Shown one piece after another: positions 22,003 to 33,070 of a DNA stretch of 64,000 nucleotides (position 1 is the stretch's first letter; each line of letters opens with the position of its first letter). The notes under the pieces were generated by a model. That model had not been told where the DNA came from. It was given only the letters and a program-made list of their open reading frames with translations, and searched no databases. Origin of the DNA: Rheum nobile (Eukaryota; Streptophyta; Magnoliopsida; Caryophyllales; Polygonaceae); contig WOAB01000093.1 in the NCBI GenBank assembly GCA_027886185.1, forward strand, positions 6,634,001-6,698,000, in the 5' to 3' direction. A program made the position numbers and the translations under genes.

Positions 22003-22066
22003 AGAGCTCTCAGTGCTCTCAGTAAAGAGCTCTCAGTAAGAAAGAGCTCTCAGTAGAGCTCTCAGT
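22003..22066 (+). repeat. Five iterations of the junction motif (A4/A5 joint)
   Basis: Full 12-mers AGAGCTCTCAGT at 22003-22014, 22026-22037, 22043-22054 and 22055-22066, plus a 9-base partial (GCTCTCAGT) at 22015-22023, separated by 0-5 bases such as AA or AAGAA. The spacers resemble short A-rich LINE tails. All other joints hold only one copy. Confidence 0.92.
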
Positions 22067-22350
22067 CTCTCTTCCTTGGCGATTTCCGGGGCGATTTCCG
22101 GCGTCCTCTTTTTCTCTTCACCGTCTTGCTCCGGCAAGGGTTTCCCCATGAGCCCCTTGTCCATTGTTCATGGTGGTATCCCCTCGAGCCACCATCGAAC
22201 CGGAGCCTTCTTCTTCTGTCCTTTTGTCCGGCGTTTTGTGCTCCGGCACTAGGGTTTTGCTTGCCCCTAGTGTCCCGGTGTCTTCTCATCTCTTGTTTTT
22301 TTTCCGCTTAGGTTTCCGGCGTCTTGATTTCGTTTGGTTCCGGAGTATCT
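22067..22350 (+). promoter_or_regulatory. LINE A5 5' UTR
   Basis: 284 bases similar to the A4 leader, including the tandem GCGATTTCCGG block (22079-22101) and CACCATCGAACCGGAG. Begins directly after the five-fold motif array. Confidence 0.55.
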
Positions 22351-24129
22351 ATGGGGAAGAAGAAGAAGACCTCTTCGTCCCCCTCTCATGGTGTTTCTGT
22401 TCCAAGCAAGTACCTTGTTGCTTCGGATTTGGCCGCCTTGGGCGGTGCAATTGGTGACAAGGGTGGCTTAAAGAAGAAGAAAGCCGCACCTTTGGCTGCC
22501 TTGGTGGTAGATGCAAGCAAGCTCCCGGCTGAAGTCGATTCGCTTGGCATGGAAGATGATGAAGTCGTGGACGATGGGGGTAACATCTTGTCCGATGATG
22601 AAACCGAAGTGCTTGGGGAATTTCCGGCGTTGCCTAACCCTATGCCACCATGTCCGGCGTTGGTGGTTGATGGAGCGCTGTTTCAAAATTCAAAGGCTAG
22701 TATGAATGCGGCCGCACGCATTAATGGCGGGCGCGGTTCCGAGGTAGGCACGCCCCTTGCTCCCTTGAATGCCGCCTTGTCCCAAGGTAACCCCAATGGC
22801 TCCAAGCCAAGTTTGAATCCCCCTTTGATTGCAGCCGACCACGTTGGAACTAGTGCTTCCGCGCCGAAGTCTTTTGTCGCCGCGGCCAAGGCCCCCGGCG
22901 CCGATGTCCGACCCGGTGCCGGTGCTGCTCGGCCTAACGCTTGGGCCACCGGATCCAAGAAAATATTCATGAACTCCGGCCTTGGTGGTAAGCTCTCCTT
23001 TACCCCTCCGACTTCGGACCATGTCTCCATCAAGGTCTCCGAGGGCCTTCCAAAGCAAGCCGTGTGGGGGTGGTCTCTCCTTGGCCAATATGTTGGCTAT
23101 TACCCGGGCCATTTCTTGATCAATGAGATGATGAAATCATGGGGAGTCAAGGCGAGATACCGAGTGGAAGAGGGGTGGACCATCTTCCAATTTGAGTCCG
23201 AGGAGGATCAAGACAAAGTGCTCAAAGGAGGACCATACTTTATCCATGGGAAACCGATGATACTCAAGCACATCCCGGACAAGTTTGCCTTCAATCGTCG
23301 GGATATTGCTACACCTCTATGGGTCCGCATACTTGGTCTTTCTAAGACCTATTGGACCCCGGAGGTGCTTGGCCGAATTGCCTCTCATGTTGGAAAGCCA
23401 CTCTTCACAGACCCCGTGACCGATGGTAGGAAGCGTGGATCATATGCTCGGGTCTTGGTGGAAATCAACTTTGCCGCGCCTATCACTAGAGAAGTGAGGT
23501 TAGAATTTGATGATGGGGATTCTCTCAATTGCTCTTTTCTTGTTGAGAATGAGCCTTTGTATTGTAAGGGGTGTTGCTCCTTTGGACATGATGATGAAGG
23601 TTGCTCATTCAAGGAGAAAAAGGTTGCCGTTGGTGCTAAGGCGAAGAAAAACCCCAAGGCCTCAAAGAGCTTGGCTCGGAGAGGGGAAAAACCAGCCGGG
23701 GTTGAGGGTGCCTCGGATGCCAAGGCCTCGGATGGCAAGACTCCTCACTTGGATGAAGATGTTATCCCGGGGGACGAATCCGATGGTGAGAATGAATCCT
23801 CAAGTGAGAATGAGAGTGGATCACTTGTGGCCTCTAGTGATGAAGAGGCGGCTCCTAGTTGTGATGTGCCTTCGGAGGATGAGGACAATGCTAGTGTGGA
23901 GTTTGATGATGTTGGCCCGTCCAAGCCAGCCGGGGATGGACATGGAGGGAACCGAGAGGTAGAGGACCTTCCATTTGTGAAGGTTGTGCCCAAGTCTCAA
24001 AAGAAGAAGGCCAAGATGGCGGAGAACAAGGCCTTGGTGATAGGCCTTAAAGCAACCAACAAATGGCCAATGACCTCGAGAGCCCTAAGAAGTAAGGGAG
24101 TGGGGCGAAAGGACAATGTGTCCTCATGA
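22351..24129 (+). CDS. LINE A5 ORF1 protein, intact (592 aa)
   Basis: Starts MGKKKKTSSSPSHGVSVPSK; an in-frame upstream ATG at 22324 exists but 22351 matches the other copies. DUF4283-like domain from WGWSLLGQYVGYYPG (nt ~23065), with a one-codon deletion (ATPLWVR where others have ATIPLWVR). Zinc knuckle CKGCCSFGHDDEGC (nt ~23567), acidic Ser-rich segment, basic tail. TGA 24127-24129 overlaps the ORF2 start. The role as LINE RNA-binding protein is inferred from family. Confidence 0.9.
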   Translation: MGKKKKTSSSPSHGVSVPSKYLVASDLAALGGAIGDKGGLKKKKAAPLAALVVDASKLPAEVDSLGMEDDEVVDDGGNILSDDETEVLGEFPALPNPMPPCPALVVDGALFQNSKASMNAAARINGGRGSEVGTPLAPLNAALSQGNPNGSKPSLNPPLIAADHVGTSASAPKSFVAAAKAPGADVRPGAGAARPNAWATGSKKIFMNSGLGGKLSFTPPTSDHVSIKVSEGLPKQAVWGWSLLGQYVGYYPGHFLINEMMKSWGVKARYRVEEGWTIFQFESEEDQDKVLKGGPYFIHGKPMILKHIPDKFAFNRRDIATPLWVRILGLSKTYWTPEVLGRIASHVGKPLFTDPVTDGRKRGSYARVLVEINFAAPITREVRLEFDDGDSLNCSFLVENEPLYCKGCCSFGHDDEGCSFKEKKVAVGAKAKKNPKASKSLARRGEKPAGVEGASDAKASDGKTPHLDEDVIPGDESDGENESSSENESGSLVASSDEEAAPSCDVPSEDEDNASVEFDDVGPSKPAGDGHGGNREVEDLPFVKVVPKSQKKKAKMAENKALVIGLKATNKWPMTSRALRSKGVGRKDNVSS

Positions 24130-27100
24130 AGGTCCTCGCTTGGAACATTCAAGGGCTTGGCCAAGCCCGGAAACAAAATGGCTTGCACGGAGTGATTCGC
24201 GATTTTGAGGCTAAGGTATGTGGCATTTTTGAAACTAAATGTGGTAGGCTTGATGTTCGTATGTTGGTGCACCGTGTGGCCCCGGGTTGGGAGTTTTCCT
24301 CCAATTTCCATCTTGATTCTCGTGGGCGTATCCTTGTTATGTGGGATGCTAATTGTGTTGATCTTGAGGTTGTTGGCTTGTCTACACAACATATTGGTTG
24401 TCTTGTCACTTGTAAGACTTCCGGGGTAAAGTATGGTGTGTGCTTTGTCTATGGCTTGCATAGTGTGGTGGCGCGCCGTCCGGTTTGGGGGCATGTTGAT
24501 GAGCTTTTTTGTGGCTCATGAGTTGCCGTGGCTGGTGATGGGTGACTTCAATTGTGTCATGGCCGAGGAGGAGAGGTTTAATGGGGAACCGGTTACCATG
24601 TATGAGTGTAAGGACATGGTTAATGCTTGTCGGCGACTTGGGCTTGTGGACTCGCCAAGCACTAGTGGCAACCCTTTTACATGGACCAACAACACCGTGT
24701 GGAGCAAAATTGACCGAGTTTTGGTAAATCCTTCTTGGCTCAATTCTGATTTTTATTGTCATACTAATTATCCGGATATGTGGCACCTCTCGGACCACAA
24801 GCCGGGCATTGTGTCCTTGCGTAGGGTCTCCGGGAATGGCAAGAAATACTTCAAGTTCTTCAATATGTGGGCCGACCATCCGAAGTTCAAGGAGGTTATC
24901 CGGGAGGGGTGGGTGACTCATCACCGAGGCACCTACCAATTCCGGCTTGCCAAGCTCCTCCATGGCTTGAAGATGCCTTTGAAGAACCTCAACAAGTTGG
25001 AGTTTAGCCACATTTCCTCTAGGGCGTCCGAGGCCAACCTCGACTTCTCTCGCGCCCTTGAGGAACTCCGGCTGAATCCGGGCTCTCCGGATGCTAGGCG
25101 GTTGGTGGAGGTCTCTAAAATCAAGGAAAAGAGATTGAATGATGCGGAAGCTAGCTTCCTCGGGCAACAAGCAAAAGCCAAGTACGTCCTCAAGAGTGAT
25201 CGTTGTACCAAGTATTTTCACTCTTTGATGAGAGCTAATGGGCGCCGGAATCACATTCCCTTCATCGCCAAAAATAATGGGAGCCGTTCTACGTCCATGG
25301 AGGAAGTGGTGGGGGAGTTTGAGGCCTTCTTCAAAGGCTTGTTTGGCGAGGAGGTCTCGGTGGCCCTGCCGGCGCCGGTTGATTTTGCGCATAGCCCTCG
25401 GTTGTCCGAGGAGGAGGGGGCTTTGCTTGAGGCGCCGGTGTCTAATTCGGAGATCAAGGCAACTCTTTGGTCCATGTGTGATCACAAATCGCCCGGCCCC
25501 GATGGTTTCACCGCCAAATTCTTCAAGGCATCTTGGGACATCACCGGGCCCGAGGTGTGTGCGGCGGTGAAAGAGTTCTTCACCAACGGCAAACTTCTCC
25601 GGCAACTCAACCACACCATCATCTCACTCATCCCCAAGGTTGATTCTCCGGCTCGGGTTGAACACTTCCGGCCCATTGCTTGTTGCAACGTGGTTTACAA
25701 AATCATCTCGAAGGTCATGACTCTCCGGCTTGGCAAGTACCTCGGCTCCCTCATTGATCCGGCCCAAAACGCCTTTGTAGAGGGTCGGTTGATGTCGGAC
25801 AACATCTTCCTTGTCCAAGAGCTCTTGAGAAAGTATAATGTGAAGAGAGAGACCCGGCGTTGCTTCTTGAATGTGGACCTTGCCAAGGCCTATAACACGG
25901 TTTCATGGGACTTTCTTCGGTTTGCTCTTGTCCACCTTGGCTTTCCTCCGAAGTTTGTGGCTTGGACCATGGAGTGTGTTTGTTCGGCCTCCTATTCAAT
26001 CAAGATCAACAAGGGCATTCATGGCCTCTTTCCGGGCAAGCACGGCTTAAGGCAAGGTGACCCCCTTTCCCCTCTCCTCTTTGTGATTTGCATGGAGCTT
26101 CTTTCCCGTTTGCTTAAGAAGGAGACCTCTAGAGGTTCCTTTCACTACCACCAACATTGTGAGAGTTTCAGGCTCTCCCACCTCATGTTTACCGACGATG
26201 TTGTGTTCTTTTGCCGTGGGGATGTGGACTCGGTTAGGGTCCTTATGGAGTGCTTGGAGAAGTTCAAGTTGATGTCCGGGTTGTGTGTGAATGAGGAGAA
26301 GTCCTCTATTTTTCTTGCCTCGGTGCCGGACCATGAGAAAGGGCCCATTCTTGCCACCACCGGGTTCAAGGTGGGGGTCTTCCCTTTCCGCTATTTGGGC
26401 ATCCCCATTAGCCCCCATGGCCTTTGTGTCATGCACTACAAGCCATTACTTGACAAGATTAGTGGGTACCTCAATGCTTGGGCCAAGAAGAGCATCTCTT
26501 TTGCTGGGAGAAAGGAGTTGATTGCGTCGGTTCTCCCAGGACGCGAAGGGTTTTGGCTATCCATCTTGTCGATGCCCTTCGACGTCCTTAATAGCTTGAT
26601 TGGCATTTGCCGGGGGTTCCTTTGGAAGAGACCTCGTGTTAGATGGGTGGACATTTGTGTTCCGAGGAAGGAAGGGGGTCTTGGCCTCTTGGACCTTGGC
26701 GCTTGGAACAAGTGCTTTATGCTGAAGCACTTTTGGCACATCTTGGACATGCGTGATAGTCTTTGGGTGAGGTGGGTTCATCATCGGTATCTTGGTGTGG
26801 TTGAACCCCTTGAGTGGGAGCCTCATAAGCGGGACTCGCCTTTGATCAAGGCCATTCTTCATGCTAGGGATTTGATTGAGGAGCTTCATGGGAGGGAGGC
26901 TAGCACCGAGGAGACCCTCTCGGCTTGGTGCAAGGAGGGGCGGTTTAGGGTGGCTTTGGCATATGAGGCTATTCGGGATAGGCGGCCGGTTGTGAGGTGG
27001 GCCAAGGAGGTGTGGCCGGCGCACAATACTCTGAAGCATATGTTCATTCTTTGGCTCGCTACCCTTGGCAAGCTCTCTACCTATGATAGACTTTTGTTCC

Positions 27101-27468
27101 TTGATGTTGAGCCGGGGTGTCGCTTGTGTGGGGCGGAGTTGGAGACCCATGATCACTTGTTCTTCGAGTGCCCTTATTCTAGTGACATTTGGCGTGAGGT
27201 TCGGGTGCGCTTCATGATTCCCGCTGCGGTGTCCTCGGTGCGGCGCGCCTTGCGCTGGCTTCGGCGGCACGCTCGCGGCCGCGGGTGCCTTGCCCGGGCT
27301 CGTGTGTTTGCTCTTTCGGCGGCTGTCTTCTACATTTGGCATGCCCGGAATGCTTGTGTTTTTGATGTGAACCTTGTCCCCCGCGAGGTTGTGACCCGCT
27401 TGATCATCACTCATGTATTCCGTTTACTTTATGATTGTTTTCCACCTTGTATGGTTGAGACATTGTAG
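24126..27468 (+). pseudogene. LINE A5 ORF2 endonuclease-RT with one 1-base insertion
   Basis: Length 3343, one base more than intact A1. The extra base is in a T run at 24505-24510 (T6 versus T5 in A4) inside the endonuclease; the first reading stops at 24521 and the rest of the protein is open from 24433 to 27468. The RT has AYNTVSW where the others have AYDTVSW (the second, structural Asp of motif A; the presumed catalytic Asp of VDLAKAY is kept), FTDD instead of FADD, and GKHGLRQGDPLSP instead of GKRGLRQ. The zf-RVT cysteines are intact. Confidence 0.92.
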
Positions 27469-27646
27469 CTTGTGTCGTTTGTTGCGTAGCATGGATGGCT
27501 TGCATGCTTCTCCATTTACGCTTGGTTTTGCATAGTTTGGATGGCCTGCGTGCTTGTCCATTTATGCCATGGATGTTGTAATTGCTTTTTCCACCCTCCT
27601 AGTAGGGTCTTACTTAATTGAATTTACCATTACCAAAAAAAAAAAA
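27469..27646 (+). other. LINE A5 3' UTR and poly(A) tail
   Basis: Short-form 3' UTR, shared signature AGTAGGGTCTTACTTAATTG, A12 tail. It marks the end of the family A block. Confidence 0.75.
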
Positions 27647-27657
27647 GAGCTCTCAGT
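27646..27657 (+). repeat. Junction 12-mer AGAGCTCTCAGT (A5/B1 joint)
   Basis: Perfect copy, first A shared with the A5 tail. Here it joins family A to the distinct family B, showing the motif is not confined to one family. Confidence 0.88.
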
Positions 27658-28374
27658 CAGTCAAAGAAAAAAAACGCTCCCAAAGAGAGAGAAACTCCCA
27701 AGGATTTCTGTGTGAAATAACCTATTTCACTGGCCGCCCCCTTCGCCGCCGGCCATGTTCCTCGCCTCCATCATATCTCCGATGCCCGCCTTGCTCGCTA
27801 CGCCCATGGCCGCGCTCTAGCTGGGTGTGCTTCCTCTCGGCTTCTCTTTTTAGTTGTGTTTCACCTCTTTTTTCCTTCTTTTTCATGGGCTCTTTGGGTT
27901 TTGGTTGGCCTAAGCTTCTTCATTTAGCTTAGCCTTCCTTTGTTTTTGGTTGGTTTCCTCAAAATCCGACCTCTTTTGCCTTGGTTGTTCTTGAGTTCTT
28001 CACCTTCGTTCTTGGTGTTCTTCCCGGAACTCAAGCTCAAACCAGGTCTTTTCCCCTCTTTTAATCCGTTTAGCTCTTCAAAAATTTTGAATTTGGTGTT
28101 TACCACTTTTTTTGCCTTTTTATCCTCCCCTTGACCAGCTTTTCCCTCTGTCCCTTTGCTGCTTTTAGCCGCCTTGCAGCTTCTGCCAGCTTTTTGCCTA
28201 CCTTTGACCTGCTCCTAGCTGCACTAGACCTACTGCCAGCTACTCTGCCCCTCCATAAAGCCTGAGTTCTGGCCTGCACGCCATTGTCCCTCCTCCAGAT
28301 TTGATCCCCTTTTTTGCCATTTCTGGGCGGGCACTTTCTTGAGGCTAGGAAAGTTGCCACTTTGACTTGCCATA
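27658..28374 (+). promoter_or_regulatory. LINE B1 5' UTR
   Basis: 717 non-coding bases. The first ~50 (CAGTCAAAG ... ACGCTCCCAAAGAGAGAG) are shared with B2, B3 and, loosely, A2. The remainder is very pyrimidine-rich, with a block (TTGGTTGGTTTCCTC, then TGCCTTGGTTGTTCTTGAG) also in the B2 leader. No defined promoter element recognised. Confidence 0.55.
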
Positions 28375-29812
28375 ATGGGCAAGAAGGACAAAAGAGCCAG
28401 CAGGCCTCCTACTGCCCCTCCTAGGCATGTGACTTCCATCCTCAAACTCGGAGGCTCCTCTTGGGCTCACATCCTCTCGGCGCCAACTCAGGTGAATGCA
28501 GCCGCCGGCAGCCCTGCCCCGTCGGTGCCCAGTGCCAATACCCCGGGTGCTCCTCCCTTGGTTGTTGGCGAGCAATCAAAGGCCAAAGGCGAGGACATAG
28601 CCAGCTCATCCTCAAATGGAGCCCAAATCTACCTTATGGGTCAGCCAACACTGTCTCCTGAGTCTCCTCTTAACTTTGAAGCCAATGCCAAGGGCGGCTG
28701 GGCCGACCTCTTCCGAGACAACAGAAACAGCCACAAGTATGGCTCAAGTTCGTAGCCAGCAATGATGACTTTGTCCATGTGCAAGACCATCAAATCCTCT
28801 CCGCCAAGGAGGCTTGGGGTCACGCTTTGATCGGTTACTTTGTCGGAAAATTCCCGGGTAGGAAAGCTTTGCTTGACTTGTATGCCTCATGGAAGGTCAA
28901 GTTCAAGTACATCCCACACTCCTCTGGCTGGCAAGTTTTCAAGTTCAATTCAGTGGAGGACTTGGAGTCGGTCCTCTTTAGAGACCCATATTTTGTGTAT
29001 GGGCGCTCACTCCTCCTCAAGGAAGTACCAGATGGATTTGAGTTTGGAAGAATTCAAGAGAGCACTATGCCCGTTTGGGTCAGATTTGAGCGCCTCGGTC
29101 CACGCCTATGGTCGGATGACATACTCGGAGGTATGGCCTCTAAGATTGGAATGACGGTGCATACCGATATGTTGACCTGTACCAAAGAGAAGCTAGAGTA
29201 TGCTAGAGTACTCATCGAGATTGATCTTAGCAAGGAGCTCAAGAGATCAATTCCACTGAAATTTAGTGATGGAAGAGTCCAACACTATGACGTGTTCTAT
29301 GAAAATCTGCCTACCTTTGCACTCGATGCAAGAGTTTCAAGGACTCTGCGGGAAATTGCAAACCCAAGGCTGCTGCAGAAGCCACCACCATACCTGTCCA
29401 AGGCTCTGAAGAAGGCCAAGTGAAAGAGCAAAGGGCCCCTCCAATTGCCAAGGAAGGCGTGGTGACCCCATCCAGTGCAAATCCAGCCTGGGCTGCTAAG
29501 GCATTTGATTGTTCCTCCTACGTCTCCGAGTCTGATCTCCAAGGTTATGATCCCGCTCCCTCAGTTGTGAATGAACATCCGCCTGAGGAGGATTTCCAAG
29601 TGGTGCTTTCCCGGAGGCAGAAGAAGGTTGCTAATGCCTTACCTTCACCGGGCAAATCACCAACACATCACCCCTTGGCCAATGCTAAGGTTGTCCTTGC
29701 AGACAAAGCCAACCCAAGGCAATCAGCTCGCATCCAAGCAACCCAACAACAGGCCTCCAAAGGCAGTGACACTCTCCAAAGGCTCGGGCCACGCCCGATG
29801 CGTTCCCAATGA
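28375..29812 (+). pseudogene. LINE B1 ORF1, two frameshifts
   Basis: Starts MGKKDKRASRPPTAPPRH. The N-terminal Ala/Pro/Ser-rich part is open to 28755, where a deletion after KYGSS shifts frame. The DUF4283-like domain (WGHALIGYFVGKF ... VWVRFERLGPRLW ... YARVLIEIDL) is open from 28779 to 29423. A second shift just before 29318 precedes the knuckle, which reads CTRCKSFKDSAGNC: the His of CCHC is Asp. The tail is open to TGA 29810-29812, overlapping the ORF2 ATG as ATGA. Confidence 0.85.
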
Positions 29813-30584
29813 ATATTGGAGCATGGAACGTAAGGGGCTTCCATCTGTCCCATAAACAAGATGGAGTACGGAAGTTTCTCAATGAGCACAACCTTTGCTT
29901 GTTGGGAATCTTAGAGACGAAGCTCACCGCTGATTTGGGGAATAAGTTGATGCGACGTAAATTTTGTGGCTGGAAGTTTACACACAACTTCGAGGCTCAC
30001 CGCGCAGGTTGAATCCTTATCCTTTGGGACCCTTGTATTATTTCTATTGATGTGACTGGCCTTAGTGTGCAGCATATACATTGCAAAGTTAGCTCTATGG
30101 CATCGGATTTTGTTTTCTATGCCTCCTTTGTGTATGGTCTGCACTCTATCACAGCTCGAAGGCCTTTGTGGGAGGCTCTTGTTGAGTTTGGTCAGTATTG
30201 CACATCTCCATGGGCTGTCCTTAGAGACTTTAACAACATCATGCGCAGCGACGAAAGAGTTACTGGTGTTGGCGAGGTCATCATGCGTGAAATTATGGAT
30301 CTTGCTGAGTGCTCTACCTCTGCATGCCTTTGGGATATCAGGGCAACTAGGACCAAGCTACACTGGTCCAATGGGAAAGTATGCAGCAAGCTTGATAGGT
30401 TGATGGTTAACCAAGCTTGGCTTGATGATGAGCGTCAATGGGAGGGTGAATTCCTTCCCCCAGGCCAGCTCTTTGATCACTCTGCCTGCATCATCAAATC
30501 AGTCCATCACGAGGCGCGCAAACGCAAGCCTTTCAAGTTCTTCAACATGTAGAATAACAACAAATTGTTGTTGACACATGGGCA

Positions 30585-30589
30585 CAACC
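30585..30589. repeat. Target-site duplication CAACC, left
   Basis: CAACC immediately before TGTAACACCCC of the Ty3/gypsy LTR. The same five bases follow the other LTR at 38710-38714. Confidence 0.9.
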
Positions 30590-33034
30590 TGTAACACCCC
30601 TAAATCTATAACCTTGAAGGCATTACCGCCAGTGACCTCAGACATTTTGTCCGATGTCACCCAAGGCTTTACCAGTTGATATAAATCATCAAACAACAAT
30701 TATGATACAAAGTATCATAACCTTCGATTAAAATCATTATTTCGGCATTACATCCATAATCCGAAATGCAACCAAAATACAAAATCAGGTTCATTACAGC
30801 GGAAGTCTTTACACAAAACATATTTAACAAAGCGGAAGACTTTAAATAACCAACAAAAGGGTCTTGATCGCAATGATCACCCACCAAGGATCTTAACCTG
30901 AATAAACTTGTCAAAACACCGTTCGCCTCTATAGTCGTTCTAGCCTTCACGGGATGACAACTTATCTGATGTGCCGAATCGAACGGATGACACCAGCCAA
31001 CCATGCAGAGAACAATTACGGTTGGTTAGTCTAATGAAAGACTAAGCAAGGGTATAAGCAGAGTGGTTCAAAGTAGTCGTATTAGGTTAGACTCATCGTT
31101 TCTCGAATAACAATCAATGACGATAGTCAACCACCATACTTCTACTGAAATCTATGAAAAGACATGATCAAGAGAAGATTCTGGAGTCCGAGTCTCACAA
31201 CAATCAATCCCAAAAGAAGACTCCAACGAAATGAGCCTTATCGGAAACATGACAAATGTTGGGGAACATTAATAATATCATACAAGCGTTCAAAAACAAC
31301 TTGATGTTTCGGCTCACGACCAACCTCACCGCCCAAGGCGAATCCAGATTGGAAAGAGAACTTTACTCTGATCAAAGTCAAGACGAGATTTCCTAGCTGC
31401 ACTATTGCCTAGTTGCACTACTCGCCCAAGGGTATATTAATCATGTGCGACAACGGCACTTACCTTATTTAATTCCAAAACACACATCACGTTATAAGCT
31501 TTTAGATATATGTTTCGTCATGAGGGACATATATCGAAGGGAATCCTTCCCAAGGTTTGTGACACTAGCTAAGTGCACCACCTCTATACTCGGATAGAGG
31601 ACGATCATGATCCGCCAGTTGGTGTCAGGGTCTCCGTTGTCCTCTCAACCAATAATTATCAAGAAACGACTGGACCTCAACGAGTCCAACGTTCCTAACT
31701 ACTAGTGCTAACTAAACAGTTCAACACAGTAATAATCCACATCACAGCCATCATGGCCAACATCAAAAACATATATCTATACTTGCGTTGTTCTAGCAGA
31801 TATACAACCTAGTATAATATCATGTTTTAATCATTTATATCTATAATAGCGTTGTTCTAGCAGATATACAACCTATTATAATATCTTTTAAAATCACCAA
31901 CAGTTATCAAAACTGTTCCCAACGAAAACAGTAAATCATCCCAAATTAATTAACAACTAAACAATTGATAATTAATTGAAATATGGAATGATGAGCAAGA
32001 GCGAACCGCCACTTCCTTAGATTAGACGAAGCTTTAACAAGCTTAGAGATAACGGTTTCCAAGTCCGAAACTGGGACAGATCCTGGACAATAATTCCCTC
32101 TGGAACAACCCATAACGAGACTCTAAGTTAGATTCAATATCTACATATATGAATATAAAAGAATACAAAAGGAATCGAAGGAACCAAGCCTCGCTCGCAA
32201 CCAAACACCCAAGAACACACACACGAACCCAGCCTGCCACGGGTGCGGTCGGCTCTCACCGCGGGGTGCGGTGGTGCCTTGCCGCGGGTGCGGCGAGATG
32301 ACAGAGGTGAGAGCCTTCGACAGATTTTCGATGGAAGACTCACCCAAATCGATCCGTTCGACTTCGATTTGTTGTGGTTTTGATCTCCCAACACTTTAGA
32401 CCTTTGAATACCTCTTAGGAGCACCTTTGTGAACACTCAAAGAGATCCGATCACTTCTCAAAAGCTTGGCTTTAATGGAGAATTTCAGAGGAGAGGAAGA
32501 TGGAGTTGCCCTGTTCTTAAGCTCGATTCTCCTCCGATTCTCCTCCTTTTATAGGCCAAACAAGCTTCCTACCATCAGATGACATCGAGTAGGAGGTGGC
32601 CCGACCGGAGAATAGGCTACAAAGCCAACTAAGGCGGGCTACGGCCTGCAACTTATCGCGATGACGACAGAGCTGACGATGACCGCGGGGTGCGGTAGGG
32701 GTGCGGTGGCCGACTCGTGACCGCCACTGGCATTGGCCTTCGCCGCGGGTGTGGCTGGGTGCGGCCAGGGTGCGGTCAAGGCCAATTTTGCCCCCTTTTG
32801 CCCGTTTTATCGTTTTTTCCAAGTGGTTAGATATTTTTAATCACGGGTTAAATATATTCGTACACGAACGACCTTTTAACCCAAAAATACATTAACTGTA
32901 TTTTATATTACTCAGAAAACTATTACAGAGATCAAACATCTCATAGAATGTCCGTACTTCTCTGAATTTAATCTGACTTGTAATATGGGCATAAGAAAAT
33001 TCAAAATTTTCCTTATAGAATGAGGGATATTACA
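30590..33034 (-). repeat. 3' LTR of the Ty3/gypsy element (2445 bp)
   Basis: Left-hand LTR; downstream in element orientation. Contains a 64-bp-period tandem duplication (31772-31890), GC-rich CCGCGGGTGCGG-like clusters (about 32230-32300 and 32680-32785) and a TATA-like box on the minus strand between them. Confidence 0.95.
32545..32555 (-). promoter_or_regulatory. LTR TATA-like box
   Basis: CCTATAAAAGG on the minus strand, in the position expected for the U3 promoter. The same box occurs in the other LTR (38230-38240) and, slightly changed, in the solo LTR. Confidence 0.6.
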
Positions 33035-33036
33035 TT

Positions 33037-33050
33037 ACCTCCCCCTTAAA
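33037..33050 (-). promoter_or_regulatory. Polypurine tract of the Ty3/gypsy element
   Basis: On the minus strand TTTAAGGGGGAGGT, ending two bases (AA) before the 3' LTR start TGTAATATCCC. This is the usual plus-strand DNA primer position. Confidence 0.85.
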
Positions 33051-33070
33051 AGAAGTTTCGACCCCGAAAC

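Larger units (their letters stand above)
22067..27646 (+). mobile_element. LINE copy A5
   Basis: Leader, intact ORF1 (22351-24129), ORF2 with a single 1-base insertion (24126-27468), short 3' UTR, A12 tail (27635-27646). Apart from the frameshift both ORFs are complete. Confidence 0.93.

Noticed and set aside
22003..22066. CRISPR-like or ordinary microsatellite array
   Set aside because: Spacers are 0-5 bases, and the unit is the same 12-mer as at all LINE joints in a plant genome.
32134..32436. Small minus-strand frames in the Ty3/gypsy LTRs (also 37829-38110, 32517-32822, 38202-38480)
   Set aside because: They lie in U3/R/U5-like LTR sequence, differ between LTR copies, and show no domain.
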